From Termitidicoccus mucosus (lineage in GTDB: Bacteria > Verrucomicrobiota > Verrucomicrobiia > Opitutales > Opitutaceae), in assembly GCF_038725785.1 (NCBI RefSeq), contig NZ_CP109796.1, positions 7,440,501 through 7,504,500 of the forward strand: 64,000 nt of DNA, written 5' to 3'. The notes under the pieces are model-generated. The model had not been told where the DNA came from and did no database searches. It saw only the letters and a list, made by a program, of their open reading frames with translations. The position numbers were made by a program, and so were the translations under genes. The stretch's first letter is position 1, and every line of letters starts with the position of its first letter. Positions 8,402 through 16,784 of this stretch are shown here, piece by piece.

Positions 8402-11191
8402 CTACTGGCGGCGCGCTTTTTTGTCTTCCGTCTTTCCCGTGTCCTTGTCGTCGGAGTCATCGTCGGCATCGTCCGCGTCCTTGACGACAAGGGTGTGCGT
8501 GTGGCGTTGCACGATCTCGACGCGGCTCAGCTCCGCGACCGCGCCTTTTTTCCCGAAACGAGGCCGGGCGCCGTCCGCCATGTAAACGGGGGAGTCTTTG
8601 CGCAGCGGCAGAATCGAGACCGTCAGCTTCGTGCCCGAGGCGAGTTCCTGCCGATACCGGTCGAGCGAGAGGTCGAGCGGCTGGCCGTTGTAGAAATCAT
8701 CCATGACGAGCTTTTCGCCGAGACGCACGCGCGCCACGTCCCCGGCGTAGTGCAGGCGCAGCAGCGGCGCCGTGCCGGCGGCGGCGAGCACGGAGGCCGG
8801 GGGCAGCTCGATTTCCCACACGGCGGCCTGCGCGAAGTCGGCGTCGGAGGGCGCGGCGGGAACGGGTTTCGGCGCGTTGCCGAGCGCGATTTCGCGCGCG
8901 GGGCCGGCGTCGCGGATTTTTTTTGCCCGGGCGGCGAGGCGGGCGGGTTTGCCGTCAACCGCCTGGTCGGACGGGAGCGTGAGCGTTTCGAAGATGGCTC
9001 CCTCCCTGCCGGGTTCGCGGAAAATCCAGGCCACGAACTGCCCGGCCTTGCGCAAAAATCCTTTTTTCTTGGGGAAGAGCTGCGGAAAGCTCGGATGAAT
9101 TTTCAGCTTCACCGGCTCCGCGCTTTCGGTGTGCACGGCGAGCGTCTGGTCGGGCGCGATGGTCACGGGGCCGGGCGAGAGAAACACGCAATCCTCGTCG
9201 CCCCATTCGAGTTTGTAGAGGTTGAGCGAATCGGCGTGGCTGAGCACGATGATGCGGATGCCGTGGCCGCTGCGCGAGCGGAGCGAGAGCGCGGGTTTTT
9301 GCGAGGGCTTGAGCCCGACGATGCGGATGAGTCCGTCGGCTTTTCGCTGGCGTCCGCCCGCGCTGCCCACGCCGTCGATGGTGTTGTCGGTGATGGCAAG
9401 CTCGGGGACGATGCCGGGGATTTCGGCAAAGAAAAAGTTGCGCATTTTCCCGTCGAACGACTCGACCATGCAGAGCGGCTGCGCGGTGGCGTAGGCGAGC
9501 TCGACGCCGTAGCCGAGCGCCATGTTGAAGGGGAGGATGAAGGCGCTGTCGGCGGGCACGTCGAAAGGTGCGACGGGGATTTTGGTTGGGCCGGCCTTGG
9601 GGTTCGGGTTGAGCGGGTCGCGGGCGAGGTTGAGTTCGAACTGCACGCCCTCGCGCGCGGGCATCGGCTGGAGCCGCTGGTAGTTGTTGACGAAGATAAA
9701 ACCGCTGTGCCCGTCCGAGCGCACCGACCAGCGCAGCGTGTGCGTGTCGTCTTTCCCCTGCGGGCGGCGCTCCGGCAGCGTGACCGGCATGCCGGGCAGC
9801 AAGTAGCCGAAATCGTGGACAAACAAGTGCAGGCGGCGCAGCAGGTGGAAGTGCGGGCGGAATTGTCCGGCGGCGCCCAGCGGGGCCTGGAAGTCGTAGT
9901 TTTTGACCGGCAGGTCGTTCCAGTTCGTGGTCGGCGCGGACTGGTTTTCCTCGAGCGTGGAGAGGCGTCCGTCGGGATTTTCGCCGCCGTGATACATGTA
10001 GTAGCCGGGGGAGACGCCGCCGGAGCCGAGCTTCACGATGGTGGTGGACTCGATGTCGCGCGGGTCATTGAGGATGCGGCGATGATAGGAACTCATCATT
10101 CCTCCGCCGATTTCACACGTGAGGTAGGGATGCGATTCGGTGCCCGGCTCGTCGGTCACGCCGCCGCGGCCGAGCGCCTCATTGGCGATGTTGCTGTCCG
10201 CGCGCAGGGTCGAGAAGCGAAAACCCGCCCAGTAGTTTCCTGGCATGGGCGTCATTTCGCGGTCCCAGAATCCTTCCGCATACACGCCGAACAGCGGCAG
10301 GATTTCGCCGGGCGGCATCGGGCTGGTGAGGGCGGGCCAGCCGGTGCGCGTGTAGAGCGGCACGTCGATGCCCGCATCGATGGCCATCCGTTTCAGCGCG
10401 AGCAAATGCTCGGCGGGGCCGCGGTATTCGTTTTCGAGCTGGATGCCCACCACCGGGCCGCCGTCCTTCCAGAGCAGCGCTTTGAGTTGCGCGGCGATCT
10501 GCGTGTAGAGCACGCGCGCCTTTTCCATGTAGGCCGGGTCGTCCGAGCGCACCCGGCAGCCGGACGCGAGCAGCCAGTCGGGAAGTCCGCCGTTGCGCAC
10601 TTCGCCGTGGCACCACGGGCCGCAGCGCACGATGACTTTCAGATCGAGTTCCTTGCAGGTCTCGACAAACCGCCGCAAGTCGCGCCGCCCGCTCCAGTCA
10701 AACGTCCCCTCGATCTCTTCGTGGTGAATCCAGAAAACATAGGTCGCAACGATGTCGATGCCGCCGCTCTTCATCTTCAACAACTCGTCCCTCCATTCGT
10801 TTTCGGGATAACGCGCGTAATGAAACTCGCCCATGACCGGCGTCCAGGGCGTGCCGTTGAGCGTGAGCCCGCGCGAGGTCACGCCGATGGCATCGCCCTC
10901 GGGATTCGTCGGCGTGCCGGTTTGCAGCGTCGTGGCGGGCGGGGTCGCCGAGGTGGTCGCGGTAACATTCGCTCCGGACGCGCCGCCGGCACCGGGCGCG
11001 CCCGAGGCCAGGCGGTCTTCCGCGGCCCGGTAGGCATCGGTGATGGCTTGCGAATCGGAGCCTGACGACGGAGCGGATCCGGAGGATGAACGTCCGGAGG
11101 AAAAATCCTGCGCCCGCGCAAAGGCGAAAAAGAGCGACGACGACGCGAATGCGGCGAGGGCGGCAATCGGGAATAAACGCGGTGGAGGCAT
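8402..11191 (-). CDS. Secreted GH35 beta-galactosidase-like glycoside hydrolase
   Basis: 929 residues from the ATG at 11191, which opens directly into a signal peptide (MPPPRLFPIAALAAFASSS). A Gly/Ser/Ala-rich low-complexity linker follows, then the GH35 barrel: LNGTPWTPVMGEFHYARYPE, VATYVFWIHHEEIEGTFDWSG, RCGPWCHGEVRNGGLPDWLL. The acid/base motif is GGPVVGIQLENEY and the likely nucleophile is the Glu of YLTCEIGGGM. C-terminal beta domains and an acidic/basic tail (DDADDDSDDKDTGK) follow. It should remove terminal beta-galactose outside or in the periplasm. An in-frame ATG at 11227 gives 941 residues but would place the strong hairpin at 11232-11257 directly at the ribosome entry site, so the shorter start is preferred. 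Confidence 0.88.
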   Translation of the reverse strand: MPPPRLFPIAALAAFASSSLFFAFARAQDFSSGRSSSGSAPSSGSDSQAITDAYRAAEDRLASGAPGAGGASGANVTATTSATPPATTLQTGTPTNPEGDAIGVTSRGLTLNGTPWTPVMGEFHYARYPENEWRDELLKMKSGGIDIVATYVFWIHHEEIEGTFDWSGRRDLRRFVETCKELDLKVIVRCGPWCHGEVRNGGLPDWLLASGCRVRSDDPAYMEKARVLYTQIAAQLKALLWKDGGPVVGIQLENEYRGPAEHLLALKRMAIDAGIDVPLYTRTGWPALTSPMPPGEILPLFGVYAEGFWDREMTPMPGNYWAGFRFSTLRADSNIANEALGRGGVTDEPGTESHPYLTCEIGGGMMSSYHRRILNDPRDIESTTIVKLGSGGVSPGYYMYHGGENPDGRLSTLEENQSAPTTNWNDLPVKNYDFQAPLGAAGQFRPHFHLLRRLHLFVHDFGYLLPGMPVTLPERRPQGKDDTHTLRWSVRSDGHSGFIFVNNYQRLQPMPAREGVQFELNLARDPLNPNPKAGPTKIPVAPFDVPADSAFILPFNMALGYGVELAYATAQPLCMVESFDGKMRNFFFAEIPGIVPELAITDNTIDGVGSAGGRQRKADGLIRIVGLKPSQKPALSLRSRSGHGIRIIVLSHADSLNLYKLEWGDEDCVFLSPGPVTIAPDQTLAVHTESAEPVKLKIHPSFPQLFPKKKGFLRKAGQFVAWIFREPGREGAIFETLTLPSDQAVDGKPARLAARAKKIRDAGPAREIALGNAPKPVPAAPSDADFAQAAVWEIELPPASVLAAAGTAPLLRLHYAGDVARVRLGEKLVMDDFYNGQPLDLSLDRYRQELASGTKLTVSILPLRKDSPVYMADGARPRFGKKGAVAELSRVEIVQRHTHTLVVKDADDADDDSDDKDTGKTEDKKARRQ

Positions 11192-11231
11192 GGTTCGTTT
11201 TGCGCGGGGAAATGGGAAACGGAGCATCTCG

Positions 11232-11257
11232 GGTTGAGTTGTTCGGACAACTCAACC
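11232..11257 (-). promoter_or_regulatory. Perfect 11-bp dyad in the GH35 5' region
   Basis: GGTTGAGTTGT, a 4-nt loop, then ACAACTCAACC: a perfect 11-bp inverted repeat 41 nt upstream of the preferred GH35 ATG. No T-run follows on the - strand, so it is not an obvious terminator. It could be an operator for a carbohydrate-responsive regulator or a leader hairpin. Confidence 0.45.
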
Positions 11258-11329
11258 GCGCGCGAGTGCCATTGGCCAGCCTGTCGCGTGTGAACAGTAA
11301 GGAGGCCGATTCAAAATGAAGTTATCCCG

Positions 11330-11418
11330 GTTCTTTCCTCTTTATTCTTTATCTTTCCTCTTTCGTCAGGGACGGACCGGGAAGAAAGAGGAAAGATAAA
11401 GAATAAAGAGGAAAGAAC
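11330..11418. repeat. Family A palindrome, perfect 35-bp arms
   Basis: The left arm 11330-11364 (pyrimidine-only after the first base, CTTTCCT / CTTTATT units) is exactly complementary to the right arm 11384-11418 (purine- and A-rich with GAAAGAG, GATAAAG, AATAAAG). The spacer is 19 nt. It lies between the GH35 gene and the 329-residue gene, both on the - strand. The same family recurs at 25534-25612, 30973-31085 and 35056-35152. Confidence 0.95.
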
Positions 11419-11473
11419 AGGGCTTGTCCCGATGCCGGGCGGGGAGCACCGCCGCTTCGGCAGGCGGGGCGAT

Positions 11474-12463
11474 TTATTCGCTCGGGGTTCGGTTTGCGTT
11501 GGCCTGCTCGCGCATGAGTTGCATGAGCTGGCGCTGGCTTTGCTGCTCGGCCTGGAGCTGCTTCAACGCCTCGACTTGTGAGGCATTGAGAAAGGCCGCT
11601 GCCTGCGTGACGACCTCGTCCGTGAGCTGAGTGCCGCCGGACATGACGGCTCCGCCGGGGCCCATGCCAAAAACCATCGCAGGAGCGCCCGCCCCGCCGG
11701 ATGCGGATGTGGATGCGGCCAGCAGGGAGGTGAGCTGCTCGCTTTGCGCAGTCGTGAGCGGGGTGGCGGCGTAGCTGAGGCGCTGGTCGAGTTGCGAGAC
11801 GATGGCGCGTTCGGACTGGGTCTGCTGGTAAGTCTGGTAGGCGTCGAAATTATCCTGGCCGATGGCGGCCGCGATGGCGGCGTCGATCTCGGTGTTGGAT
11901 TGCTCCATGAGCGTGCGCAGTTCGTCGCGGTTGGAGCGGAAATCGAGCCCCTCGTCACGGGCGGCGCCCATGGTGTCGCGCATGACGTTTTCCTTTTCGA
12001 CAAGGAGGGATTTGAATTTTTCCAGTTGGTCGGGCGGGAGGTTGAGTTTTTGGAAGAGCCGGGCGTAGCGGTTGTCGAGCATGGCTTTTTGCTGCGCGGC
12101 CATGAGGCGCGCGCCCTCGGGGGTGCCGAGCACGGCGTTCATGGCGCGGAAGCCGTCGCGCCCCGCGCGGAAGTCGCGGCGAGGCCCTCCGGCTGCGTCG
12201 TCCGGGGCGCCGGGACCGCGGCGGCGCGGACGTTCGTTTTCGGCCCCGGCGGGCAGGCCGGACGGGCTGGCTTGGGCGGTTTCGAGGTCCCGGATGCGGT
12301 TTTCGGCGGCGGCGAGTTTGCGCATGAGGTCGGCGCGGTCATCGCCGGAGAGGGACGCGGCGGCGAGCCCGGCCGCGCGCTGGTATTGGGTCCAGGCGAG
12401 AATGCCGCAGGCAATGGTCGTCAGGAGGAGAATGACGATGAGGGTGTTCTTTTTGGTGTTCAC
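11474..12463 (-). CDS. Membrane-anchored coiled-coil protein, unknown function
   Basis: 329 residues. A short basic N-terminus (MNTKKN) precedes one transmembrane helix (TLIVILLLTTIACGILAW), after which a helical, Gln/Ala/Leu-rich periplasmic region follows (residues about 40-75, and 110 to the end), interrupted by a Pro/Arg/Gly-rich stretch near 75-100. Repeated L-T-x-x-Q-type segments (PLTTAQSEQLTSLL) and PDQLEKFKSLLVEKE recall Spy/CpxP-like or LTXXQ helical proteins, but the match is weak. No catalytic motif is seen. It sits alone between two repeat-bearing junctions. Confidence 0.65.
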   Translation of the reverse strand: MNTKKNTLIVILLLTTIACGILAWTQYQRAAGLAAASLSGDDRADLMRKLAAAENRIRDLETAQASPSGLPAGAENERPRRRGPGAPDDAAGGPRRDFRAGRDGFRAMNAVLGTPEGARLMAAQQKAMLDNRYARLFQKLNLPPDQLEKFKSLLVEKENVMRDTMGAARDEGLDFRSNRDELRTLMEQSNTEIDAAIAAAIGQDNFDAYQTYQQTQSERAIVSQLDQRLSYAATPLTTAQSEQLTSLLAASTSASGGAGAPAMVFGMGPGGAVMSGGTQLTDEVVTQAAAFLNASQVEALKQLQAEQQSQRQLMQLMREQANANRTPSE

Positions 12464-12567
12464 GGAAAGGATATCTGACGTTTGGGCCGGAACGAGGGTT
12501 CCGGCGATCTGTTTGTTTTTTCGCCTCTCGCAGCGGCGCCATGGGACAATGCCGCGCCCGGTGGAAT

Positions 12568-12626
12568 ACTTGTTTGTTACTTGATACTTGTCACTTGGAA
12601 CTTGCCACTTGGGACTCGTTACTTCC
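12568..12626. repeat. Family H heptamer array (ACTTGNN), overlaps a gene end
   Basis: Seven consecutive units of period 7 built on ACTTG (ACTTGAT, ACTTGTC, ACTTGGA, ACTTGCC and similar, then ACTCGTT, ACTTCC). On the - strand the unit around 12619-12621 supplies the TAA stop codon of the lipoprotein gene. Confidence 0.85.
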
Positions 12627-13437
12627 GCGCGGGCGCCGCGTCCGCGTCGTTTTGGTTTCCGGCCGGAGGTTGAGGGAAGTTGAAATGGATTTTGCCGGTG
12701 GGGAGCTTGATGCTGAGACGGAGCAGGAGTTTCGTCGCGGCGTCGAACACGAAAGTGCTTTCGATCGGCTTCGCGCCGGATTCCCCGGTCTGCGGAGTGT
12801 AGCGGTAGTGGCAGGTGGTGTTGCCGGCGGTATCGACGGCCTCGCTGGTGGGCTGGCCGAGCATCTGGCGGACGAGTTCGAGGCCGGGCGGCGGCGGCGG
12901 AGCTTCGCCGGGCTTTTCGGCGGTGTTTTCCACCTCGGCCTCGCGGGCGGCCTTGTTGACCTGGGCTTCGCCGGTGGAGCGGAGGAGGTTGAGAAAGAGG
13001 TCTTTCGAGATGTAGGCGAAGTAGCGCTCGGGGATGCTGACGCGGACGAGCTTGCCGTCGTCGAAGCGCATGGCGACCTCAAGATCGTAAACGACGGTTT
13101 CGCCGGAGCCGGGCGGAGCTTCCTTCACCCACCGGGCCTGCCAGGTTTCGGTATCGCCGGCGATCGCGCTGGAAGCAGGGTGGATGCCGAGCCAGCGGAT
13201 GTCGCCCGGCTTGAGGATGGGATTGACCAGGCGCACATCGACCCCCTCGGCGGTGCTCACACGGAAGTTGGCGGGGACGTCGTTGAGTTGTTTTTTGAGC
13301 TTGAGCAAGCGCAGGTAAACGCAGCCGGACAGCAGGAATGCCGGTGCGAGGAGCGCGAGGGCAAACAGGATGCGGAGACGGTCGGGGGCGGGGCTGGCTT
13401 TGGCGCGGGACATGGCGGCGTGTACGAGGAGAGACAT
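12619..13437 (-). CDS. Lipoprotein of unknown function
   Basis: 272 residues from the ATG at 13437. Hydrophobic signal (RILFALALLAPAFLLSGC) ends in a clear lipobox L-S-G-C with the acylated cysteine at residue 39, so the product should be a membrane lipoprotein. The mature part has mixed alpha/beta character (VRLVNPILKPGDIRWLGIHP, WQARWVKEAPPGSGETVVYDLEV), a Pro-rich linker near residue 180 and a Lys/Ala tail. No family recognised. The ATG overlaps the stop of the upstream GlsB-type gene as TGATG, implying translational coupling. A later ATG at 13413 would also give a good signal peptide. The stop codon lies inside the family H repeat array. Confidence 0.65.
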   Translation of the reverse strand: MSLLVHAAMSRAKASPAPDRLRILFALALLAPAFLLSGCVYLRLLKLKKQLNDVPANFRVSTAEGVDVRLVNPILKPGDIRWLGIHPASSAIAGDTETWQARWVKEAPPGSGETVVYDLEVAMRFDDGKLVRVSIPERYFAYISKDLFLNLLRSTGEAQVNKAAREAEVENTAEKPGEAPPPPPGLELVRQMLGQPTSEAVDTAGNTTCHYRYTPQTGESGAKPIESTFVFDAATKLLLRLSIKLPTGKIHFNFPQPPAGNQNDADAAPARK

Positions 13438-13679
13438 CAAAGTTTGAGCAAACGCAGCGAATAAACAAGCGCGAGCGCACCCGCCGCGCCGAAGAGGACC
13501 TGCAGCACGCGCGGATCCAGGTTGGCATAGAGAATCCCGGCAATGAGCGAGCCGGCCACGCCGGCGACGATATTGCCGGCGAGTCCGAGGCGGCGTGATT
13601 TTTCACGCGCGAGGAAATGGTGGAGTGCACCGGCAATCGTCCCGATGAGGAGCAGGTAAATGAGGGCTTGGAGCGGCAT
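13437..13679 (-). CDS. GlsB/YeaQ/YmgE-type small membrane protein
   Basis: 80 residues with three hydrophobic helices: LQALIYLLLIGTIAGALHHF, LAGNIVAGVAGSLIAGILYA and VLQVLFGAAGALALVYSLRL. The glycine spacing (GNIVAGVAGSLIAG) matches the transglycosylase-associated GlsB family of stress-related inner-membrane proteins, whose biochemical role is unknown. The ATG at 13679 is preferred over an upstream in-frame start at 13730 that only adds hydrophobic residues. Its stop overlaps the start of the lipoprotein gene (TGATG), so the two are co-translated. Confidence 0.65.
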   Translation of the reverse strand: MPLQALIYLLLIGTIAGALHHFLAREKSRRLGLAGNIVAGVAGSLIAGILYANLDPRVLQVLFGAAGALALVYSLRLLKL

Positions 13680-13837
13680 GGTGGCCAAGAATGTGACGGG
13701 GAGTATTGCCAGGCAAATCAGGGTCAGCACTATTTATAATGTTATTTAATTCTGAGAATTCTGTTCATTTTGTCTAAAAAAGAACCAATAAAACAATCAC
13801 GGAAGCACGGAGCGGCAATCCATCCCTTTCTTTTCCC

Positions 13838-14494
13838 ATGACCGTCAAAATCACAAAAACCAAAACCCTCCTGCTCGCGCGGCTTTTGCCGTTGTTTTTC
13901 ATCGCACTCGCCGTCCCGGCGCGCGCGGTCGTCTCGCCCTTCATCCGCGCGGGCGTTGATTTCAGCAAACTCAACGCCATTGAAAGTCTTCGCAGCGACG
14001 AGACAGGCTGGAAGGACAAACTGGACGGCTGGGACGCCGGCTATTTCGCCGAGGTTGGTCTCAAGCTTCTCGGCTCGCACAGCCTTGGGGTCGAGGCCGG
14101 CTACGTGAAGGCGAAGGACTCTGCCGCCGGTCTGGAAAAGGAGCAAATCCCCCTGCTCCTGAACTACCGCTGCCTGTTCGGTCTCGGTCCGGTTTCGCTC
14201 TTCATCGGAGCCTCCGCCGGCATGATGAGCGACAGGATGGGCTGGCGCGAGGACGTCAATAGCATCACCCATGATCTGAAGGACACCAACTGGGTCGCCC
14301 TTTACGGCGCGACCGCCGGCCTCGGCCTGAAACTCGGCAAACATTGGGGCGTCGATGTCGGTGTGCGCGCGCTCGCGGTCAACGAAAAGGAATACCAGGA
14401 CGGCGGCCTGCCGGGCGCGGAGAACTACAAGATCGGCAAATCCGAGGTTTATATACGCCCGAACGTGCGCGTCGCCATCAGTTGCCACTGGTAG
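13838..14494 (+). CDS. Outer-membrane beta-barrel protein
   Basis: 218 residues. Signal peptide (TLLLARLLPLFFIALAVPARA) followed by alternating polar/hydrophobic strands with Gly and aromatic residues (FIRAGVDFSKL, AGYFAEVGLKLLGSHSLGVEAGYV, GPVSLFIGASAGMM, WVALYGATAGLGLKLG, WGVDVGVRALAV) and a C-terminal aromatic (CHW). This fits an eight- to ten-stranded OmpA/OmpX-like barrel. No peptidoglycan-binding domain is present. It is divergent from the GlsB-type gene across an AT-rich gap (13680-13837) that contains a TATAAT at 13734-13739. Confidence 0.7.
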   Translation: MTVKITKTKTLLLARLLPLFFIALAVPARAVVSPFIRAGVDFSKLNAIESLRSDETGWKDKLDGWDAGYFAEVGLKLLGSHSLGVEAGYVKAKDSAAGLEKEQIPLLLNYRCLFGLGPVSLFIGASAGMMSDRMGWREDVNSITHDLKDTNWVALYGATAGLGLKLGKHWGVDVGVRALAVNEKEYQDGGLPGAENYKIGKSEVYIRPNVRVAISCHW

Positions 14495-14719
14495 GCGCGC
14501 TCCCCAAAACAGGCCGATAAACCCAACTGTGACGCGCGCGGTCAAAAATTCAGCCACTGGCATTTCACCAATGCCCGAAACGTTATCGTGTTTTCCGTGC
14601 GGCCTTCACCGAAAACATCCGCCCGCCTGCAAGCCTCCGTGCCTTTCGCCATCGCCGCCGCGGTCACGCTGTTGCTCGCCGCCGGCGGCTGATGGCACGC
14701 AGCCCAGTGTCTCCCCCGT
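14495..14719. other. Gene-free convergent gap
   Basis: 225 nt between the barrel gene and rlmN. A short open frame ends with a hydrophobic segment (FAIAAAVTLLLAAGG) just before 14693, but it has no convincing start and no recognisable homology, and may be a gene remnant or chance. No strong hairpin or repeat array was recognised. Confidence 0.4.
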
Positions 14720-15832
14720 TCAGGCCGCGGCCTCTCGTTCCTTTTCCGTCTTCAGGCGGAGTTGTCCGCAGGCGGCGTCGATGTCGTGGCCTTTTTCGCG
14801 GCGCAGCGTCACCGACACGCGGGCATCGCGGAGCACGTCGGCGAAACGTTCCTGGCGCGCGACGCCGGGGCGTTTCCACGGCAGGCCTTCGACGGTGTTG
14901 TAAGGGATAAGATTCACGTGCGCGTGGAGATCGAGCGCGATGTCGCGGAGTTTTTCGGCTTGGTCGGGCGTGTCGTTGAGGTCCTCGATGAGGATGAATT
15001 CGAGCGTCACCATGCGGCCATGCTTTTCGGAAAACGCCTTCACGGCGGGAATGAGTTTTGCCAGCGGCCAGGCCTTGTTGACGGGCATGATCTTGCCGCG
15101 CACCTCGTCGGTCGCGCCGTGCAGCGAGATGGCGAGCCGGAAACCGAGCGGTTCGTCGGCGAGGCGCAGGATTTTCGGGACCAGGCCGCTGGTGGAAACC
15201 GTGATGCGGCGCGCGCCGAAACCGAGCCCCCACGGTGCGTTGACAATGGTGAGCGCGCGGATGAGCGCGTCGTAGTTGGCGAGCGGTTCGCCCATGCCCA
15301 TGACGACGATGTTGTCGAACGAGGCGAGTTCGGCCCGCGCGCGCGGCGTGCGCGCATCCTCGCGGTGGCAGACTTGCAGGAGCTGCGCGACGATTTCGCC
15401 GGCGTCGAGGTCGCGCTTCAGCCCCGCGAGCCCGCTGGCGCAGAATGCGCACGCCATGGCGCAACCGACCTGGGTGGAGATGCAGATAGTCTTGCGCGAG
15501 TGGTCGAGGCCGACGCCGTCCTGCGGCGCGCGGATGATGACCGTCTCGATGAGCGAGCGGTCGCGGAGTTCGAGCAGGAGCTTGTCGGTCACGTCGGCTG
15601 ATTCGCGTCCGAGGACGAGCGAGGCGGGCATGAGCTCGAAAGTGTCCGCGAGCCAGGCGCGCAGCGGCCTGGAGAGGTTGGTCATTTCGTCCCAGGCTCG
15701 GGCTCGTTTTTTATAAACCCATTCAAGAATCTGTTTGGCGCGGAAGGCCGGTTCGCCGCGTTCGCGCAGTCGCGCGGCGAGCGTATCGAGCGTCTCGCCG
15801 GTGAGCGCTGGTTTTTCGGGCGTGAATTTCAT
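14720..15832 (-). CDS. rlmN: Dual-specificity 23S rRNA/tRNA adenine-C2 methyltransferase RlmN
   Basis: 370 residues. Radical-SAM enzyme that methylates C2 of A2503 in 23S rRNA and A37 of some tRNAs. The cluster motif C-x3-C-x2-C is C124, C128, C131 (QVGCAMACAFC), and C117 just before it corresponds to the methyl-carrying cysteine of E. coli RlmN. The second conserved cysteine lies in DIDAACGQLR at the C-terminus. NIVVMGMGEPLANYD and RITVSTSGLVPKI are family signatures. Length is typical. Monocistronic, convergent to the barrel gene and divergent from the IS element. Confidence 0.97.
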   Translation of the reverse strand: MKFTPEKPALTGETLDTLAARLRERGEPAFRAKQILEWVYKKRARAWDEMTNLSRPLRAWLADTFELMPASLVLGRESADVTDKLLLELRDRSLIETVIIRAPQDGVGLDHSRKTICISTQVGCAMACAFCASGLAGLKRDLDAGEIVAQLLQVCHREDARTPRARAELASFDNIVVMGMGEPLANYDALIRALTIVNAPWGLGFGARRITVSTSGLVPKILRLADEPLGFRLAISLHGATDEVRGKIMPVNKAWPLAKLIPAVKAFSEKHGRMVTLEFILIEDLNDTPDQAEKLRDIALDLHAHVNLIPYNTVEGLPWKRPGVARQERFADVLRDARVSVTLRREKGHDIDAACGQLRLKTEKEREAAA

Positions 15833-15958
15833 GCGGTTGCGAACTGGGAGGCCACACCGCTGACAGATGCGCCCGGCCGAGGCAAGAGCGGCGGCAGGGA
15901 TGCCCCTGCGCCACGCGCGCTGCCGCGCAGATTTGTAATCACGCTAAACAGCCTCTAG

Positions 15959-16780
15959 GGCGTGTTAACATTAATTGCACTTGACGGTGATTTATGCGTA
16001 TGAGGAGAGGAATGGAACTGACGAAGGAACACCTGGAGAGAATCAAGGACAGCCTGCCGGTGGAGCGGGGCAATGTGAGCATTGATGTGCTGAGCTTTCT
16101 AAACGGGGTGCTGTATGTGGCGGAGAACGGGTGCAAATGGAGGAGATTGCCGGAGAGGTTTGGGAACTGGCACACGATCTACACGCGGATGAATCGCTGG
16201 AGCAAAAGCGGAGTATGGGACCGGGTGTTCGAGCGGCTGCAGAAGGAAGGGCTGGTGCATCTGGAGCTGAAGGTGGTGTCGCTGGACAGTACCAGCGTGA
16301 AGGTCCACCCCGATGGGACCGGGGCGGAGAAAAAAACGGGCCTCAGGCGATCGGCAAATCACGAGGAGGCCGGAACACCAAGATTCATCTGGCTGCCGCG
16401 AATGATGTCCATGCCCTCGGCTTCCGCCTCTCGCCCGGGCAGAACGGCGACGGACCCGAGGGACGCGAGCTGATTGGCGAGTTGGGATGCCCGAGGCATG
16501 GATGCGCCCTGGCCATGGACATGGCCTACGAAGGCAACGAAACCCGCGGCTTGGCCTGCCTGCTCGGCTTCAAGCCTGTCGTCCCGCCCAACCCGTTGCG
16601 TCGAAAACCCTGGAAACTCAACCAGGCACTTTACCGCCAGCGCAACCACGTCGAGCGCCTCTTCCGCCGCATCAAGGGCTTCCGTCGCGTCTTCACCCGC
16701 TACGACAAGCTCGATGTCCTCTTCCGCTCTTTCGTCTCCTTCGCTCTCTCTTGGCTACTCCTCAATAGTGCTAACAGGTC
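15959..16780 (+). mobile_element. IS5-family (IS427-type) insertion sequence, 822 bp, apparently complete
   Basis: Terminal inverted repeats begin GGCGTGTTAACATTAATTG at 15959 and, read inward from 16780, GACCTGTTAGCACTATTG; 15 of about 20 positions agree. Both ends are flanked by CTAG (15955-15958 and 16781-16784), a target duplication known for IS427-type elements. It encodes a two-frame DDE transposase. The stop codon of the transposase second frame and the stop codon of the convergent sulfatase both fall in the right-hand CTAG. Confidence 0.9.
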
Positions 16781-16784
16781 CTAG
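16012..16784 (+). CDS. IS5/IS427 transposase, fused by -1 frameshift
   Basis: OrfA runs 16012-16473 and starts after a purine-rich GGAGAGG; the second frame continues to 16784. A run of seven A (16330-16336), read AAA-AAA in OrfA, is a classic -1 slippage site; shifting there joins ...DGTGAEKK to NGPQAIGKSRGGRNTKIHLA, restoring the family consensus and giving about 257 residues. DDE residues visible: Asp in SLDSTSVKVHPDG, Asp in CALAMDMAYEG, Glu in QRNHVERLFRRIKGFRRV. The N-terminal DUF4096-like part contains CKWRRLPERFGNW. The protein should excise and integrate the element. No internal stop other than the programmed shift is seen, so the copy may be active. Confidence 0.9.

Noticed and set aside
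8392-8404. TAGCC-GCA-GGCTA hairpin as a terminator between the symporter and GH35 genes
   Set aside because: Only 5 bp with a 3-nt loop and no T-run; likely coincidence of two facing stop codons.
8495-11065. 856-residue open frame antisense to the GH35 gene
   Set aside because: Mirror frame produced by GC-rich codon use; composition is Arg/Ala/Gly/His-rich without any motif, while the - strand frame has full GH35 signatures.
12568-12626. Heptamer arrays as a CRISPR array
   Set aside because: Units are 7 nt and contiguous without spacers; no cas genes are present.
14495-14719. Small gene with a hydrophobic C-terminus in the barrel-rlmN gap
   Set aside because: No plausible start or homology; too short to support.
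15994-16784. Transposase as a frameshifted pseudogene
   Set aside because: The two frames overlap at a seven-A slippage site used by this IS group; all DDE residues and both ends are intact.
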